From: JAICNG01 sp035249985
GTDB taxonomy: Bacteria > Gemmatimonadota > Gemmatimonadetes > Gemmatimonadales > Gemmatimonadaceae
Direction of reading: 5' to 3'
Length of the DNA: 64,000 bases
NCBI GenBank assembly: GCA_035249985.1
Contig: DATFFP010000067.1
Span: forward strand, 33,836 to 97,835
Positions 1-7,299 of the stretch are shown one piece after another. The translations under genes were made by a program, and so were the position numbers. Each line of letters opens with the position of its first letter. Position 1 is the first letter of the stretch. The notes below the pieces were generated by a model that had not been told where the DNA came from, did no database searches, and saw only the letters and a program-made list of their open reading frames with translations.

Positions 1-5
1 AGGCG

Positions 6-404
6 GTGGCTGAGCCGGAGCCTGCGCCCCCGCCGCGTCGTCGCTCGCGGTGGAAGCTATTTGTCGCTGCCCTCGTGCTGATCCCGGTCCTGGCCTTCGC
101 GCTGTGGACGTGGGTTGCGCTGAACTGGTCCTACTCCGATGGAGACCGCGCCGGATGGGTGCAGAAAATCTCTCGAAAGGGATGGCTCTGCAAAACATGG
201 GAGGGCGAGCTGGCAATGTCGAACGTGCCGGGCTCCATGCCGGAAATCTTCCGGTTCAGCGTCCGGAGCGATGCCGTCGCTCAGCAGATCAACGAGGCGT
301 CGGGGAAGCGTGTGTCCCTGCACTACGAGGAACACCGAGGGATACCGACGTCGTGCTTCGGCGAGACCCCGTACTTCGTTTCGGCGATTCGCGTTCTCGA
401 GTAG
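6..404 (+). CDS. Hypothetical single-pass membrane protein
   Basis: The product is 132 residues. A proline- and arginine-rich N-terminus (residues 1-16) precedes one strongly hydrophobic segment (about 18-41), and a soluble domain of about 90 residues follows, presumably outside the cytoplasm. No family is recognised. The GTG at base 6 is the first usable start, but only five bases lie before it, so the true start could be outside the window. The soluble part has two cysteines (in LCKTW and SCFGE) that could form a disulfide. I infer a membrane-anchored protein of unknown role. Confidence 0.6.
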   Translation: MAEPEPAPPPRRRSRWKLFVAALVLIPVLAFALWTWVALNWSYSDGDRAGWVQKISRKGWLCKTWEGELAMSNVPGSMPEIFRFSVRSDAVAQQINEASGKRVSLHYEEHRGIPTSCFGETPYFVSAIRVLE

Positions 405-457
405 GTGATGCAGCATGAAGCTTGCACTGCTGCCCGGTCCTACACGGAGGTAACGCA

Positions 458-979
458 ATGGACAGAGGCATGGACTTCCTGCGCAGCCAGGTCAACAACG
501 CGGTCATGCAGCATCAGACCTTTCTCGAGTCCCTGGTGGACCACGAGCGCGAGGCCAAGGATGCACGGTTCCGCGACCTGTGCAGCCGCCACATCCCCAT
601 GATGCGAGAGCATCAGCGGATGCTCGAGCAGTATCAGCAGCAGCTCGGCGCCGAGTCCGGCGTCGGCAAGAGGATGCTTGGAAAGGCGCTGGGCATCGCG
701 AAGGACCTGGCCGACGTAGCGCGGGAAAGCGATTTCCTGCGCCTGGTGCAGGACATCGTGATGGCGCGGCAGTCGGAAGACACGTTCAAGACGTTCCGCG
801 AGGCGGGCAGGGAGCTCGGGAACGAGCAGCTGCGACAGATCGGCGACACGGGCGAGCGCCACCATGACGAGTACGTGAAGGACGCGAACCGTCTCTGCGC
901 ACAACTGTTCGTCGAGCACGTGCGGGGAGACGCCGCGGTGACGGCGTCGGCGGAGACCCGAACGACTCCCGGCGCCTGA
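458..979 (+). CDS. Hypothetical helical protein, ferritin-like bundle possible
   Basis: The product is 173 residues. The ATG at 458 is preceded by the ribosome-binding sequence CGGAGG at 445-450, so it is preferred to the upstream in-frame ATG at 422. The sequence is rich in Glu, Gln, His, Arg and Leu and looks all-helical, with spaced acidic/His pairs (VDHERE, REHQRM, ERHHDEY) that recall four-helix metal-binding bundles. The match to a ferritin-like fold is by pattern only and no metal site is proven. There is no signal peptide, so it is probably cytosolic. A strong terminator-like hairpin follows at 1055-1084. Confidence 0.65.
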   Translation: MDRGMDFLRSQVNNAVMQHQTFLESLVDHEREAKDARFRDLCSRHIPMMREHQRMLEQYQQQLGAESGVGKRMLGKALGIAKDLADVARESDFLRLVQDIVMARQSEDTFKTFREAGRELGNEQLRQIGDTGERHHDEYVKDANRLCAQLFVEHVRGDAAVTASAETRTTPGA

Positions 980-1000
980 CCAAGGAGGCGGTGGCGGGTA

Positions 1001-1028
1001 TTGCCGAACGGCCCAAACTCGATATATT
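1001..1028 (+). promoter_or_regulatory. Possible sigma70-type promoter upstream of the cold-shock gene
   Basis: TTGCCG at 1001-1006 and TATATT at 1023-1028 are separated by 16 bp. If this is used, the cold-shock transcript would have a leader of about 155 nt that includes two hairpins (1026-1049 and 1055-1079). Matches are moderate and there is no direct evidence of use. Confidence 0.3.
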
Positions 1029-1054
1029 CGGGTCCGGCGACACCCGAATGGACG

Positions 1055-1084
1055 GACCCGGGCGACATTCGCCCGGGTCTTTTT
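1055..1084 (+). terminator. Rho-independent terminator-like hairpin
   Basis: An 11-bp perfect stem (1055-1065 with 1069-1079) closes a 3-nt loop and is followed by a T-rich run (1080-1084, then ATTT). It would end the transcript of the 458-979 gene. If the candidate promoter at 1001-1028 is real, it also sits in the leader of the cold-shock gene and could act as an attenuator. A second smaller inverted repeat (1026-1033 with 1042-1049) lies just upstream. Confidence 0.75.
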
Positions 1085-1189
1085 ATTTGGTTCGCTGCCT
1101 AACGCGGGGGGTATTGGGGTCCCGCAACGTCACACATTTGTCAGGGGGTCGGCGCAGTCCGCCCCGACAAAACATCTCAGGAGCAGGGC

Positions 1190-1402
1190 ATGCGTACGAC
1201 CGGCAAGGTGAAGTGGTTCAACGACGCGAAGGGGTTCGGTTTCATCACCCCGGACAACGGCCAGAAGGACTGTTTCGTGCACTTCAGCGCGATCGAAGGT
1301 AAGGGTTTCAAGTCGCTCGCCGAGGGCGACGCCGTTGAGTTCGACATCGTCGAGGGGCAGAAGGGGCCCGCGGCGGAGAAGGTGAGGAAGATTGGCGCCT
1401 GA
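1190..1402 (+). CDS. csp: Cold-shock domain protein (CspA family)
   Basis: The product is 70 residues, the usual length for a single cold-shock domain. The RNP-1 motif KGFGFI and the RNP-2-like motif DCFVHF carry the aromatic residues that bind single-stranded nucleic acid. It begins with the family-typical GKVKWFNDAKGFGFI. The family acts in the cytoplasm as an RNA chaperone or transcription antiterminator. A second copy lies at 44658-44864. The ATG at 1190 follows a purine-rich CTCAGGAGCAGGGC segment. The long leader upstream (hairpins at 1026-1079) is typical of csp genes and suggests leader-based control, which is inference. Confidence 0.95.
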   Translation: MRTTGKVKWFNDAKGFGFITPDNGQKDCFVHFSAIEGKGFKSLAEGDAVEFDIVEGQKGPAAEKVRKIGA

Positions 1403-1425
1403 CGCGTCGCACCGCGCCGCCAACA

Positions 1426-1450
1426 ACGGGGCACCCGCTGGGTGCCCCGT
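1426..1450 (+). terminator. Stem-loop after the cold-shock gene
   Basis: An 11-bp perfect stem (1426-1436 with 1440-1450) has a 3-nt loop, 23 bp after the stop codon. There is no clean T run, so it could equally be an mRNA-stabilising hairpin. Confidence 0.55.
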
Positions 1451-1573
1451 CGTGCATCCGGACCCCGCTACCTAACGGTGACTCTTCCGGGGATTGCGGG
1501 AGTCCTCGCCATACCCAATACTAGGGCTACCATCTCGATACGTTGCAGCCGCAGTGGCAGCAGGAGGCTCCCC

Positions 1574-2248
1574 ATGCATCGCTCGTCGCTCGTGCTCGTG
1601 GTTACCCTGGTCGCGCTCGCCGGATGCGCCACCATGGGACGGCAGGTCGAAACGGATTCCGGCGACCTGGCAACCGACCTCGAGCAAGCGCGACAAGACA
1701 CGGTCCGTGCGCGGGCTGCGTTCGATACGGTCATCGAGCAGCGCCGAGCGGTCGACGCTCGCACCGTTGCCTTCGAGGACAGTCTCAGGCGCGCGCGTGA
1801 GGCTGCGGCCGCCGCCGCCGCAGCGGCGCGAGACTCCGCGCAGCGAGTCGCCGCCGCGGCCGTCACCACGCCTGAGCCGGGCGGCGGAGAGCGGGCGCTC
1901 TCGGAGGCCGAGATCCGCATCATGACGCAGCAGATCTACTTCGCGACGAACAGCGCACACCTGACCAACGCCGCACGGACGCTGCTGCGCGAGAAGGCGG
2001 CCATCCTGGCGCGCAACCCAGCGCTCACGCTGACCCTCACCGGCCACGCGGACGCACGCGGCGCCGCGGACTACAACCAGCGGCTGAGCGAGCGACGAGC
2101 AGCGGCGGTTCAGCGCTTTCTCCTCGGGCTGGGGATCGACGCCGAGCGGCTCACCAGCGAGGGGCGTGGGGAGGAGGCCCCGGCGACGGAAGGCTCGGGC
2201 GAATCGGTTTGGCAGCGCAACCGGAGAGTGGAGTTCGAGATCTCCTGA
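1574..2248 (+). CDS. OmpA/Pal-type peptidoglycan-associated lipoprotein
   Basis: The product is 224 residues. The ATG at 1574 follows CAGGAGG (1561-1567). A signal peptide ends in the lipobox LAGC (Cys 17), so the protein is predicted to be lipidated in the envelope. Residues about 30-95 are Ala/Arg/Glu-rich and probably coiled coil. Residues about 115-224 form an OmpA-C domain, with the peptidoglycan-binding region TGHADARGAADYN and the conserved NRRVEF end. The family ties the outer membrane to peptidoglycan. No tolA/tolB/tolR genes are adjacent, so whether this is the Pal of a Tol-Pal system or a paralogue cannot be said. Confidence 0.9.
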   Translation: MHRSSLVLVVTLVALAGCATMGRQVETDSGDLATDLEQARQDTVRARAAFDTVIEQRRAVDARTVAFEDSLRRAREAAAAAAAAARDSAQRVAAAAVTTPEPGGGERALSEAEIRIMTQQIYFATNSAHLTNAARTLLREKAAILARNPALTLTLTGHADARGAADYNQRLSERRAAAVQRFLLGLGIDAERLTSEGRGEEAPATEGSGESVWQRNRRVEFEIS

Positions 2249-2267
2249 CGGCCCCACCTGCGTGATG

Positions 2268-2300
2268 ACGGGCGTGCTCGCATGCGAGCACGCCCGTTTT
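2268..2300 (+). terminator. Strong rho-independent terminator after the Pal-like gene
   Basis: A perfect 30-bp palindrome (2268-2297) is followed by a short T run (2297-2300). It separates the Pal-like gene from the bacteriocin-type operon and implies the operon has its own promoter within 2301-2535. Confidence 0.85.
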
Positions 2301-2486
2301 GCATCCGGCAATGAGATGAACCCCACCGCGCGAATCCGCTGACGCCTTTCTGACGGATTTCTGCATCGTGCCCGGGTCGCGTACAGAGTCTCGCGGCGAG
2401 ATGCCGCGGGCCTTCAAAGCGGTGGCTGGATGCCCGCACGATGCGCGACTCACGACGGCGGGGCGATGGAGCCGCCGCGTGATCCC

Positions 2487-2504
2487 GGTGGCGCATGCGC
2501 CACC
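2487..2504. promoter_or_regulatory. Perfect 18-bp palindrome upstream of the GG-leader peptide operon
   Basis: GGTGGCGCATGCGCCACC is a perfect palindrome ending 31 bp before the ATG of the first precursor gene. It could be an operator or an RNA hairpin in the 5' leader. I see no convincing -35/-10 pair in the surrounding 2301-2535 segment, so the transcription start is unknown. Confidence 0.4.
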
Positions 2505-2535
2505 ACACTCCATTGAACCATACATGGAGGTTCAC

Positions 2536-2727
2536 ATGCAACCGATCACATCGCTCGGCCTCGCCGAGCTGACGCAGGATGAGATGGCGGCCGTGGTGGG
2601 GGGAAGTGATGCGTGTTGGTGCAGCAGCCTCGCTAGCAAGCTGGGGTACGCGATCGGCTACGCACTCGGACACCTCGTCGACGCGCTGGTGAGTCCGGAG
2701 GACGACAACTCCTTCCTCGGCAAGTAA
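2536..2727 (+). CDS. Double-glycine leader peptide 1 (microcin/class II bacteriocin-type precursor)
   Basis: The product is 63 residues. ATG 2536 follows TGGAGG (2525-2530). Residues 1-23 are a textbook double-glycine leader: L12-T-Q-D-E16-M17-A-A-V20-V-G22-G23, with hydrophobic residues at -12, -7 and -4 and GG at -2/-1. C39 peptidases cleave after GG. The predicted 40-residue mature peptide contains a Cys-Trp-Cys motif (C27, C29) and a hydrophobic GxxxGxxxG stretch (GYAIGYALG), typical of membrane-inserting class II peptides. A second precursor follows 51 bp downstream and its exporter is in the same cluster. Antimicrobial activity is inferred; a signalling peptide is an alternative. Confidence 0.85.
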   Translation: MQPITSLGLAELTQDEMAAVVGGSDACWCSSLASKLGYAIGYALGHLVDALVSPEDDNSFLGK

Positions 2728-2778
2728 GCGCGAAAGCTCAATTCATCGTTTCCACTTCATACCGCGAGGAACACGACC

Positions 2779-2979
2779 ATGCTCGATACGCCTATGCTCG
2801 CCGTCGACGGCGATCAAATCACGCTGCTCGATGAGCAGGCGCTGGCCTCCATCACCGGGGGCGACGGAGTGAGGGACTGGCTGCTCAAGAAGATCGGAGA
2901 GGCGCTCGTCGATTGCCTTACCGAAAGCCTGGACACGATCATCGCCGCGGCCCAGGAAGGGTATGGGGACGCGCGCTGA
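2779..2979 (+). CDS. Double-glycine leader peptide 2 (microcin/class II bacteriocin-type precursor)
   Basis: The product is 66 residues with ATG at 2779; an in-frame ATG six residues in is less likely. The leader (1-28) ends L17-D-E-Q-A-L22-A-S-I25-T-G27-G28, again with the -12/-7/-4 hydrophobic pattern and GG. The 38-residue core is predicted to form an amphipathic helix (DWLLKKIGEALVDCL) with a single Cys and an acidic/Gly C-terminus. Its core has no obvious similarity to peptide 1, which fits a two-peptide system or two independent peptides. An 11-bp hairpin follows at 2995-3021. Function is inferred from the leader and the neighbours. Confidence 0.85.
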   Translation: MLDTPMLAVDGDQITLLDEQALASITGGDGVRDWLLKKIGEALVDCLTESLDTIIAAAQEGYGDAR

Positions 2980-2994
2980 GTCCGCGTGCACTGT

Positions 2995-3021
2995 GTCCGG
3001 CGCGCCAGGTGCGCGCCGGAC
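2995..3021 (+). terminator. Stem-loop between precursor genes and immunity/export genes
   Basis: An 11-bp perfect GC-rich stem (2995-3005 with 3011-3021) closes a 5-nt loop with no T run. In bacteriocin operons such hairpins often act as partial terminators or mRNA stabilisers that keep precursor expression above exporter expression. That role here is inference. Confidence 0.55.
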
Positions 3022-3060
3022 CAGGCGTGCTTCGCGCCCGCCGACGCTCCAGAGCGCTGA

Positions 3061-3930
3061 ATGACACGCCGACTTCGAAGGAAAGGGCCGCTCAGGTCGG
3101 TTCTCGGTGCCATGTTGTCGGTAGCGTGGGCATTCGCGTGGATGATCCCCGTCGCCGTCGCCCTGAAGCTGCATGCGACTGCGGCGACCGCGGCCCTCCT
3201 CCTCACGATCGGGATCTTCGTCGGCCTGTACGTCGTCCGCCCATTGCGAGCCAACCGGCGAATGGCGGCGCTGCTCCGTCTCCGCTCGTGTCGCCGCTAC
3301 CTCGCAGCGTTGACCTTTGCGGCCGGCGCGAAGGTGCTCCTCATGCTTTCGACCCTCGCGCTCCATGAGGGCCTCGCCGCGCGGCGCATGCTGCCGAAAA
3401 TGCCGAACGATGAAGATTTCATTTCGTCTCAGTTCCTCGCCCAGCCGTTGGGCCCCGTCGCGCTGTTCCTCGCGATCGCGGTCATGGCTCCCCTGATCGA
3501 GGAGTTCGGCTTCCGAAGCCGGGTACAGCACCCGCTCGAGCATGCATTCGGCGCGGTGCCGGCCATCGCGGCGAGCGCCATTGTCTTCAGCGTGCTTCAC
3601 GGAAGAATCGATGCCGTCCACCATCTCGCCTTTGGCGTCTTTGCCGGATGGGTGGTGTGGCGAACCGGCTCCATTTGGACCGCCGTGTATATCCACTCGC
3701 TCAACAACGCCGCCGCCCAACTCCTGATGCATCTCACGAGCGATTCGGCGATCGACTGGAGCACGAGCGCACCTACCCTCTGGCCGTACGCGATAGTCGG
3801 CGGGCTCGTCGGTCTTGGCGGGATGATCGCGGCGGGCGCCCGGATCCACCGTATCGCGCACGCCGAGCGACGGGTCTCCCACAGCGGACGAACGCACTCG
3901 GCGGCGATTGCGATGTCGCCGGTGAGGTAA
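3061..3930 (+). CDS. CPBP-family intramembrane protease, candidate immunity or processing protein
   Basis: The product is 289 residues with several membrane segments (about 13-35, 42-60, 82-102, 130-146, 165-180, 185-205). The three CPBP (Abi/Rce1-like) motifs are present: E147-E148 with R152 in EEFGFR, F176/H180 in FSVLH, and H212/N215 in IHSLNN. Family members are glutamate-type membrane proteases. In Gram-positive bacteriocin loci, CPBP proteins are known self-immunity factors. Position directly after two GG-leader peptides and 7 bp before the exporter's fusion protein suggests immunity here, but peptide maturation is possible. The start is weak in ribosome-binding signal; ATG 3061 was chosen as the first start after the hairpin. 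Confidence 0.85.
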   Translation: MTRRLRRKGPLRSVLGAMLSVAWAFAWMIPVAVALKLHATAATAALLLTIGIFVGLYVVRPLRANRRMAALLRLRSCRRYLAALTFAAGAKVLLMLSTLALHEGLAARRMLPKMPNDEDFISSQFLAQPLGPVALFLAIAVMAPLIEEFGFRSRVQHPLEHAFGAVPAIAASAIVFSVLHGRIDAVHHLAFGVFAGWVVWRTGSIWTAVYIHSLNNAAAQLLMHLTSDSAIDWSTSAPTLWPYAIVGGLVGLGGMIAAGARIHRIAHAERRVSHSGRTHSAAIAMSPVR

Positions 3931-3937
3931 AGCGGGA

Positions 3938-5119
3938 ATGCGCGAGCCGCTCGTTGCCGCTTCACTCGTCGAGGACTGCGTCGAAGTCCATCTCGCGCGA
4001 CATGCCCCGAGCGGTCATGCTCTGTACCTGACGATTCTCGCGTTGGCGCTCGCCTGTGGCCTCGCCATGCCAATCGTCCAGGTGCCCGTCACCGTCCAGG
4101 CCAACGGTGTCATCAGGCCGGTCATCGAGCGGCAGGAGGCTCGGACCGCCGAGAGCGGCATCGTACGCGCCGTCCATGTCCGCGATGGCGACCGGGTACG
4201 TGCCGGCGATACACTGCTGGCACTCGATGCGCGCACGATCGAGGCCCGCCTGGCCACATCCGATTCCGTTGCGCGCATCCGTGAGAAGGAACTTGCCGAT
4301 CTGATGAGCCTCCTCGACGCCGGGGATTCACTCCTCTCGTGGCGGGACCTCGGGACACCACACCGCCAGCAACAGTCACGTGAGCATGCGGCGATAGTCG
4401 CGGAGCTCGACGCACGAGCGACGGCAGAGGCGTTGGGACTCGACCGGCTCCGCGCGCTGCTCGCGAGAGGTTTCGTAACGCCGGAGCAGGTCGAGCGACA
4501 GGAGGCCGCGCGCCGCACCGCGCGGGCCGCGGTCCGGGAGCATGTGGAGCGCATGCGGTCGAGCTGGGCCGAGGCGCGCGCGCGGACGGCAGAGGAGCTA
4601 CGGCAGCTCGTCACGGAGCAGGTCGAGCTGAAGGAAACGCTCGCGCGCCATGTCATCATCGCACCGGTGGAGGGAACGGTGGAGATGGCTTCTTCGCTCT
4701 CGCCAGGGAGTGTGTTGCAGCAGGGGGAGCGCGTTGCCACCATCTCCCCCAATACGGATCTGGTGGGCGAAGCCCTGCTAACCGCCCGCGACATCGCGCT
4801 CGTGCGACGTGGGACGGCAGCGCGCCTCATGATCGACGCCCTCAATTACCGCCAATGGGGCGTAGTGGACGCGGCCGTGATCGATGTCGCCGATGATGCC
4901 TCGCTCGCCGGCGACGAGCCGGTCTTTCGCGTACGCTGTCAGCTTTCGCGGACTGACTTGCGCCTTCGCGGGGGGCAGCGTGCGGTGCTGGGAAAGGGAA
5001 TGACCTTCCGCGCGCGCTTCGTCATCGCCGAGCGCTCGCTGCTTCAGCTGCTCTTCGACGACATGGATGACTGGCTGAATCCCGCCCGTGCCCCGCGAGT
5101 CGCGGCCACGAGCCGTTAG
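3938..5119 (+). CDS. HlyD-family periplasmic adaptor (membrane fusion protein) of the peptide exporter
   Basis: The product is 393 residues. One N-terminal transmembrane segment (about 28-49) is followed by a first lipoyl-like half (AESGIVRAVHVRDGD, 72-86) and an Arg/Glu-rich coiled-coil hairpin (about 100-235). The second lipoyl half (APVEGTVEMASSLSPGSV, about 245-275) and a beta-barrel region complete the fold. This is the CvaA/HlyD type that links an inner-membrane ABC exporter to a TolC-like outer-membrane channel. No TolC is encoded in the window, so one must be supplied from elsewhere. It starts 7 bp after the CPBP gene and ends 3 bp before the ABC gene, clearly one operon. Confidence 0.92.
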   Translation: MREPLVAASLVEDCVEVHLARHAPSGHALYLTILALALACGLAMPIVQVPVTVQANGVIRPVIERQEARTAESGIVRAVHVRDGDRVRAGDTLLALDARTIEARLATSDSVARIREKELADLMSLLDAGDSLLSWRDLGTPHRQQQSREHAAIVAELDARATAEALGLDRLRALLARGFVTPEQVERQEAARRTARAAVREHVERMRSSWAEARARTAEELRQLVTEQVELKETLARHVIIAPVEGTVEMASSLSPGSVLQQGERVATISPNTDLVGEALLTARDIALVRRGTAARLMIDALNYRQWGVVDAAVIDVADDASLAGDEPVFRVRCQLSRTDLRLRGGQRAVLGKGMTFRARFVIAERSLLQLLFDDMDDWLNPARAPRVAATSR

Positions 5120-5122
5120 GTC

Positions 5123-7291
5123 ATGGGACTGAGTCGCGCGGTGCCCGCGGTACGCCAGCGCGACGTCTCGGATTGCGGCGCGGCCTGCCTCGTCAGCATC
5201 GCAGCGTGGTATCGTCTGCATCTGCCAATCGCGCGGGTCCGACAACTCGCGCAAACCGACCGGCGTGGAACCACGGCGCTTGGCCTCGTCGAGGCCGCGG
5301 ACCGCCTCGGGTTTCAGGCGAAGGGGGTGCGCGCGACGCCTGTGGTGCTCGACACGCTTCCATTGCCCGCCATTGCCCACGTCGTCCGCGGCCAGCTCCA
5401 GCACTGGGTCGTTCTGGCCCGTGTGAGCTCGAAGCGAGTCGAGGTCATGGATCCCGCCAGCGGGGCCCGGCAGCGCGTCAGCCGCGAATCCTTCGAGCGC
5501 GAATGGTCGGGTGTGATGGTGCTGCTTACGCCCGCGAGCCGCTTTGTCGCCGGGGACCAGCGCACCCCGATCGTGCGGCGCTTTCTCGTACTCGTCGCGC
5601 CACACCGCGCCATCCTCGCCATGGCACTCGTCGGCGCGGCCGTCCACACCGCATTGGGTCTCACGACCACGGTGTACGTGCAGCAGCTAGTCGATCACGT
5701 CCTGGTCGACGGCAATCGGAATCTGCTCAACCTCATGAGCATCGCGATGGTGATCCTGGTGGTGGCGCACACGCTCGTGGGCGGCATGAAGGGCCTGCTC
5801 ATTCTCCATACCGGTCAGCGTATCGACGCGACACTCATCCTTGGCTATTACCGGCACCTGCTGAGCCTGCCCCAGCGGTTCTTCGACACGATGCGCATTG
5901 GGGAGATCACCTCGCGCATCGGCGACGCGGTGAAGATTCGTGCGCTCATCAATGACATCGCCATCGAGCTCGTGATGAGCGCGCTGATCATCGCGCTCTC
6001 ACTCGGCCTGTTGTTCCTGTACAGCGCGACGCTTGGCGTGGTGGTCGTGGCAAGCGTTCCGGTCTATGCGACCATCTGGGCGGTGACGAATGCGCGCAAT
6101 CGGCGGGTATCACGTGAGCTCATGGAGCGGAGTGCCGATCTTCAGTCACAGCTCGTCGAGTCGGTTTCCGTGGTCGGAACGATCAAACGCTTCGGGCTCG
6201 AGGCCCAGATGGAGCTGCGTACCGAGGCGCGCTTCGTCCGCCTCCTCCGCGCGGTCTTTCAGTCCGCACGAACCTCCCTCATGACGAGCACAACGACTGC
6301 CGCGGTGTCACGCCTTGCCGTCATCGCCGTGCTCTGGATCGGATCGCTGCTCGTCATCGATCGCCGGCTTACGCCCGGCCAACTCATGTCTTCCTACGCA
6401 CTCCTCGGCTATCTGACGGGACCGCTCCTGACGCTGATCGCCGCGAACCGGACGATCCAGGATGCGCTCATCGCTGCGGATCGATTGTTCGAGATCATGG
6501 ACCTCCAACGGGATCGCGTCATCGCGCAGGCGACGATCGATGCGGCGAGTGGCGGCGACATCGAATTCGACCACGTCAGCTTCCGTTATGGCGCGCGCGC
6601 GCCAGCGCTACAAGACGTGACGCTCCGGTTTCGCCGGGGCACAATCACGGCCATCGTCGGGGAGAGCGGCTCGGGGAAGAGCACCATCGCGGCTCTCGTC
6701 CAGCGTGTATATATGCCGGACGAGGGGCGCATTCGCCTGGGCGGCGTCGACGTACGCCATCTGAGTCGCGAGTCGATGCGCGCGCTCTCGTGCACGGTGC
6801 CGCAGCGCATCGACCTCATCGCGGGCTCCGTTCTCGAGAACATTGCGCTTGGCGATGCCGACCCAGACGTAAAGCGCGTTCTTCATGCCGCGCGCGAGGC
6901 CGGAATCGTCGAAATGATCGATGGGCTGCCAGCGGGGCTCGACACCGAGCTCGGCGAGAATGGAGCAACCCTCTCGGGCGGCGAGCGTCAGCGGCTCGCG
7001 ATCGCGCGTGCCCTCTACCGAGACCCGGAGATTCTCATCCTCGACGAGGCCACCTCCTCGCTCGATGGGCCTTCGGTCCTACGTGTCCGTCAGATGGTCG
7101 AGGAGCGTCGCGCTCGTGGACGAACAGTGATCGTGATAGCGCACAACCTCGATCTCGTGATCGACGCGGATCACATCGTCGTCATGCGACGCGGCATGGT
7201 AATGGAGGAAGGCTCGCACGGCGACCTGGTCAGTCGCCGTGGTGCCTACCACGCACTGTGGGAAAGCCGAGGTCTCGGTCGGGTCGCGTAA
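5123..7291 (+). CDS. C39 peptidase-containing ABC exporter (PCAT) for GG-leader peptides
   Basis: The product is 722 residues with three modules. An N-terminal C39 cysteine peptidase (1-140) carries the motif QRDVSDCGAAC, giving oxyanion Gln12 and catalytic Cys18, with His94 (QHWVVL) and Asp110 (MDPASG) completing the triad. A six-helix ABC transmembrane domain spans about 155-450. The nucleotide-binding domain has Walker A GESGSGKST (about 513), signature LSGGERQR (about 617) and Walker B ILILDEATSSLD (about 636). All catalytic residues are intact. Family members (CvaB, ComA, LagD type) cleave after the double glycine and export the core peptide, which matches the two precursors encoded upstream. 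Confidence 0.97.
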   Translation: MGLSRAVPAVRQRDVSDCGAACLVSIAAWYRLHLPIARVRQLAQTDRRGTTALGLVEAADRLGFQAKGVRATPVVLDTLPLPAIAHVVRGQLQHWVVLARVSSKRVEVMDPASGARQRVSRESFEREWSGVMVLLTPASRFVAGDQRTPIVRRFLVLVAPHRAILAMALVGAAVHTALGLTTTVYVQQLVDHVLVDGNRNLLNLMSIAMVILVVAHTLVGGMKGLLILHTGQRIDATLILGYYRHLLSLPQRFFDTMRIGEITSRIGDAVKIRALINDIAIELVMSALIIALSLGLLFLYSATLGVVVVASVPVYATIWAVTNARNRRVSRELMERSADLQSQLVESVSVVGTIKRFGLEAQMELRTEARFVRLLRAVFQSARTSLMTSTTTAAVSRLAVIAVLWIGSLLVIDRRLTPGQLMSSYALLGYLTGPLLTLIAANRTIQDALIAADRLFEIMDLQRDRVIAQATIDAASGGDIEFDHVSFRYGARAPALQDVTLRFRRGTITAIVGESGSGKSTIAALVQRVYMPDEGRIRLGGVDVRHLSRESMRALSCTVPQRIDLIAGSVLENIALGDADPDVKRVLHAAREAGIVEMIDGLPAGLDTELGENGATLSGGERQRLAIARALYRDPEILILDEATSSLDGPSVLRVRQMVEERRARGRTVIVIAHNLDLVIDADHIVVMRRGMVMEEGSHGDLVSRRGAYHALWESRGLGRVA

Positions 7292-7299
7292 CGCCCGGG

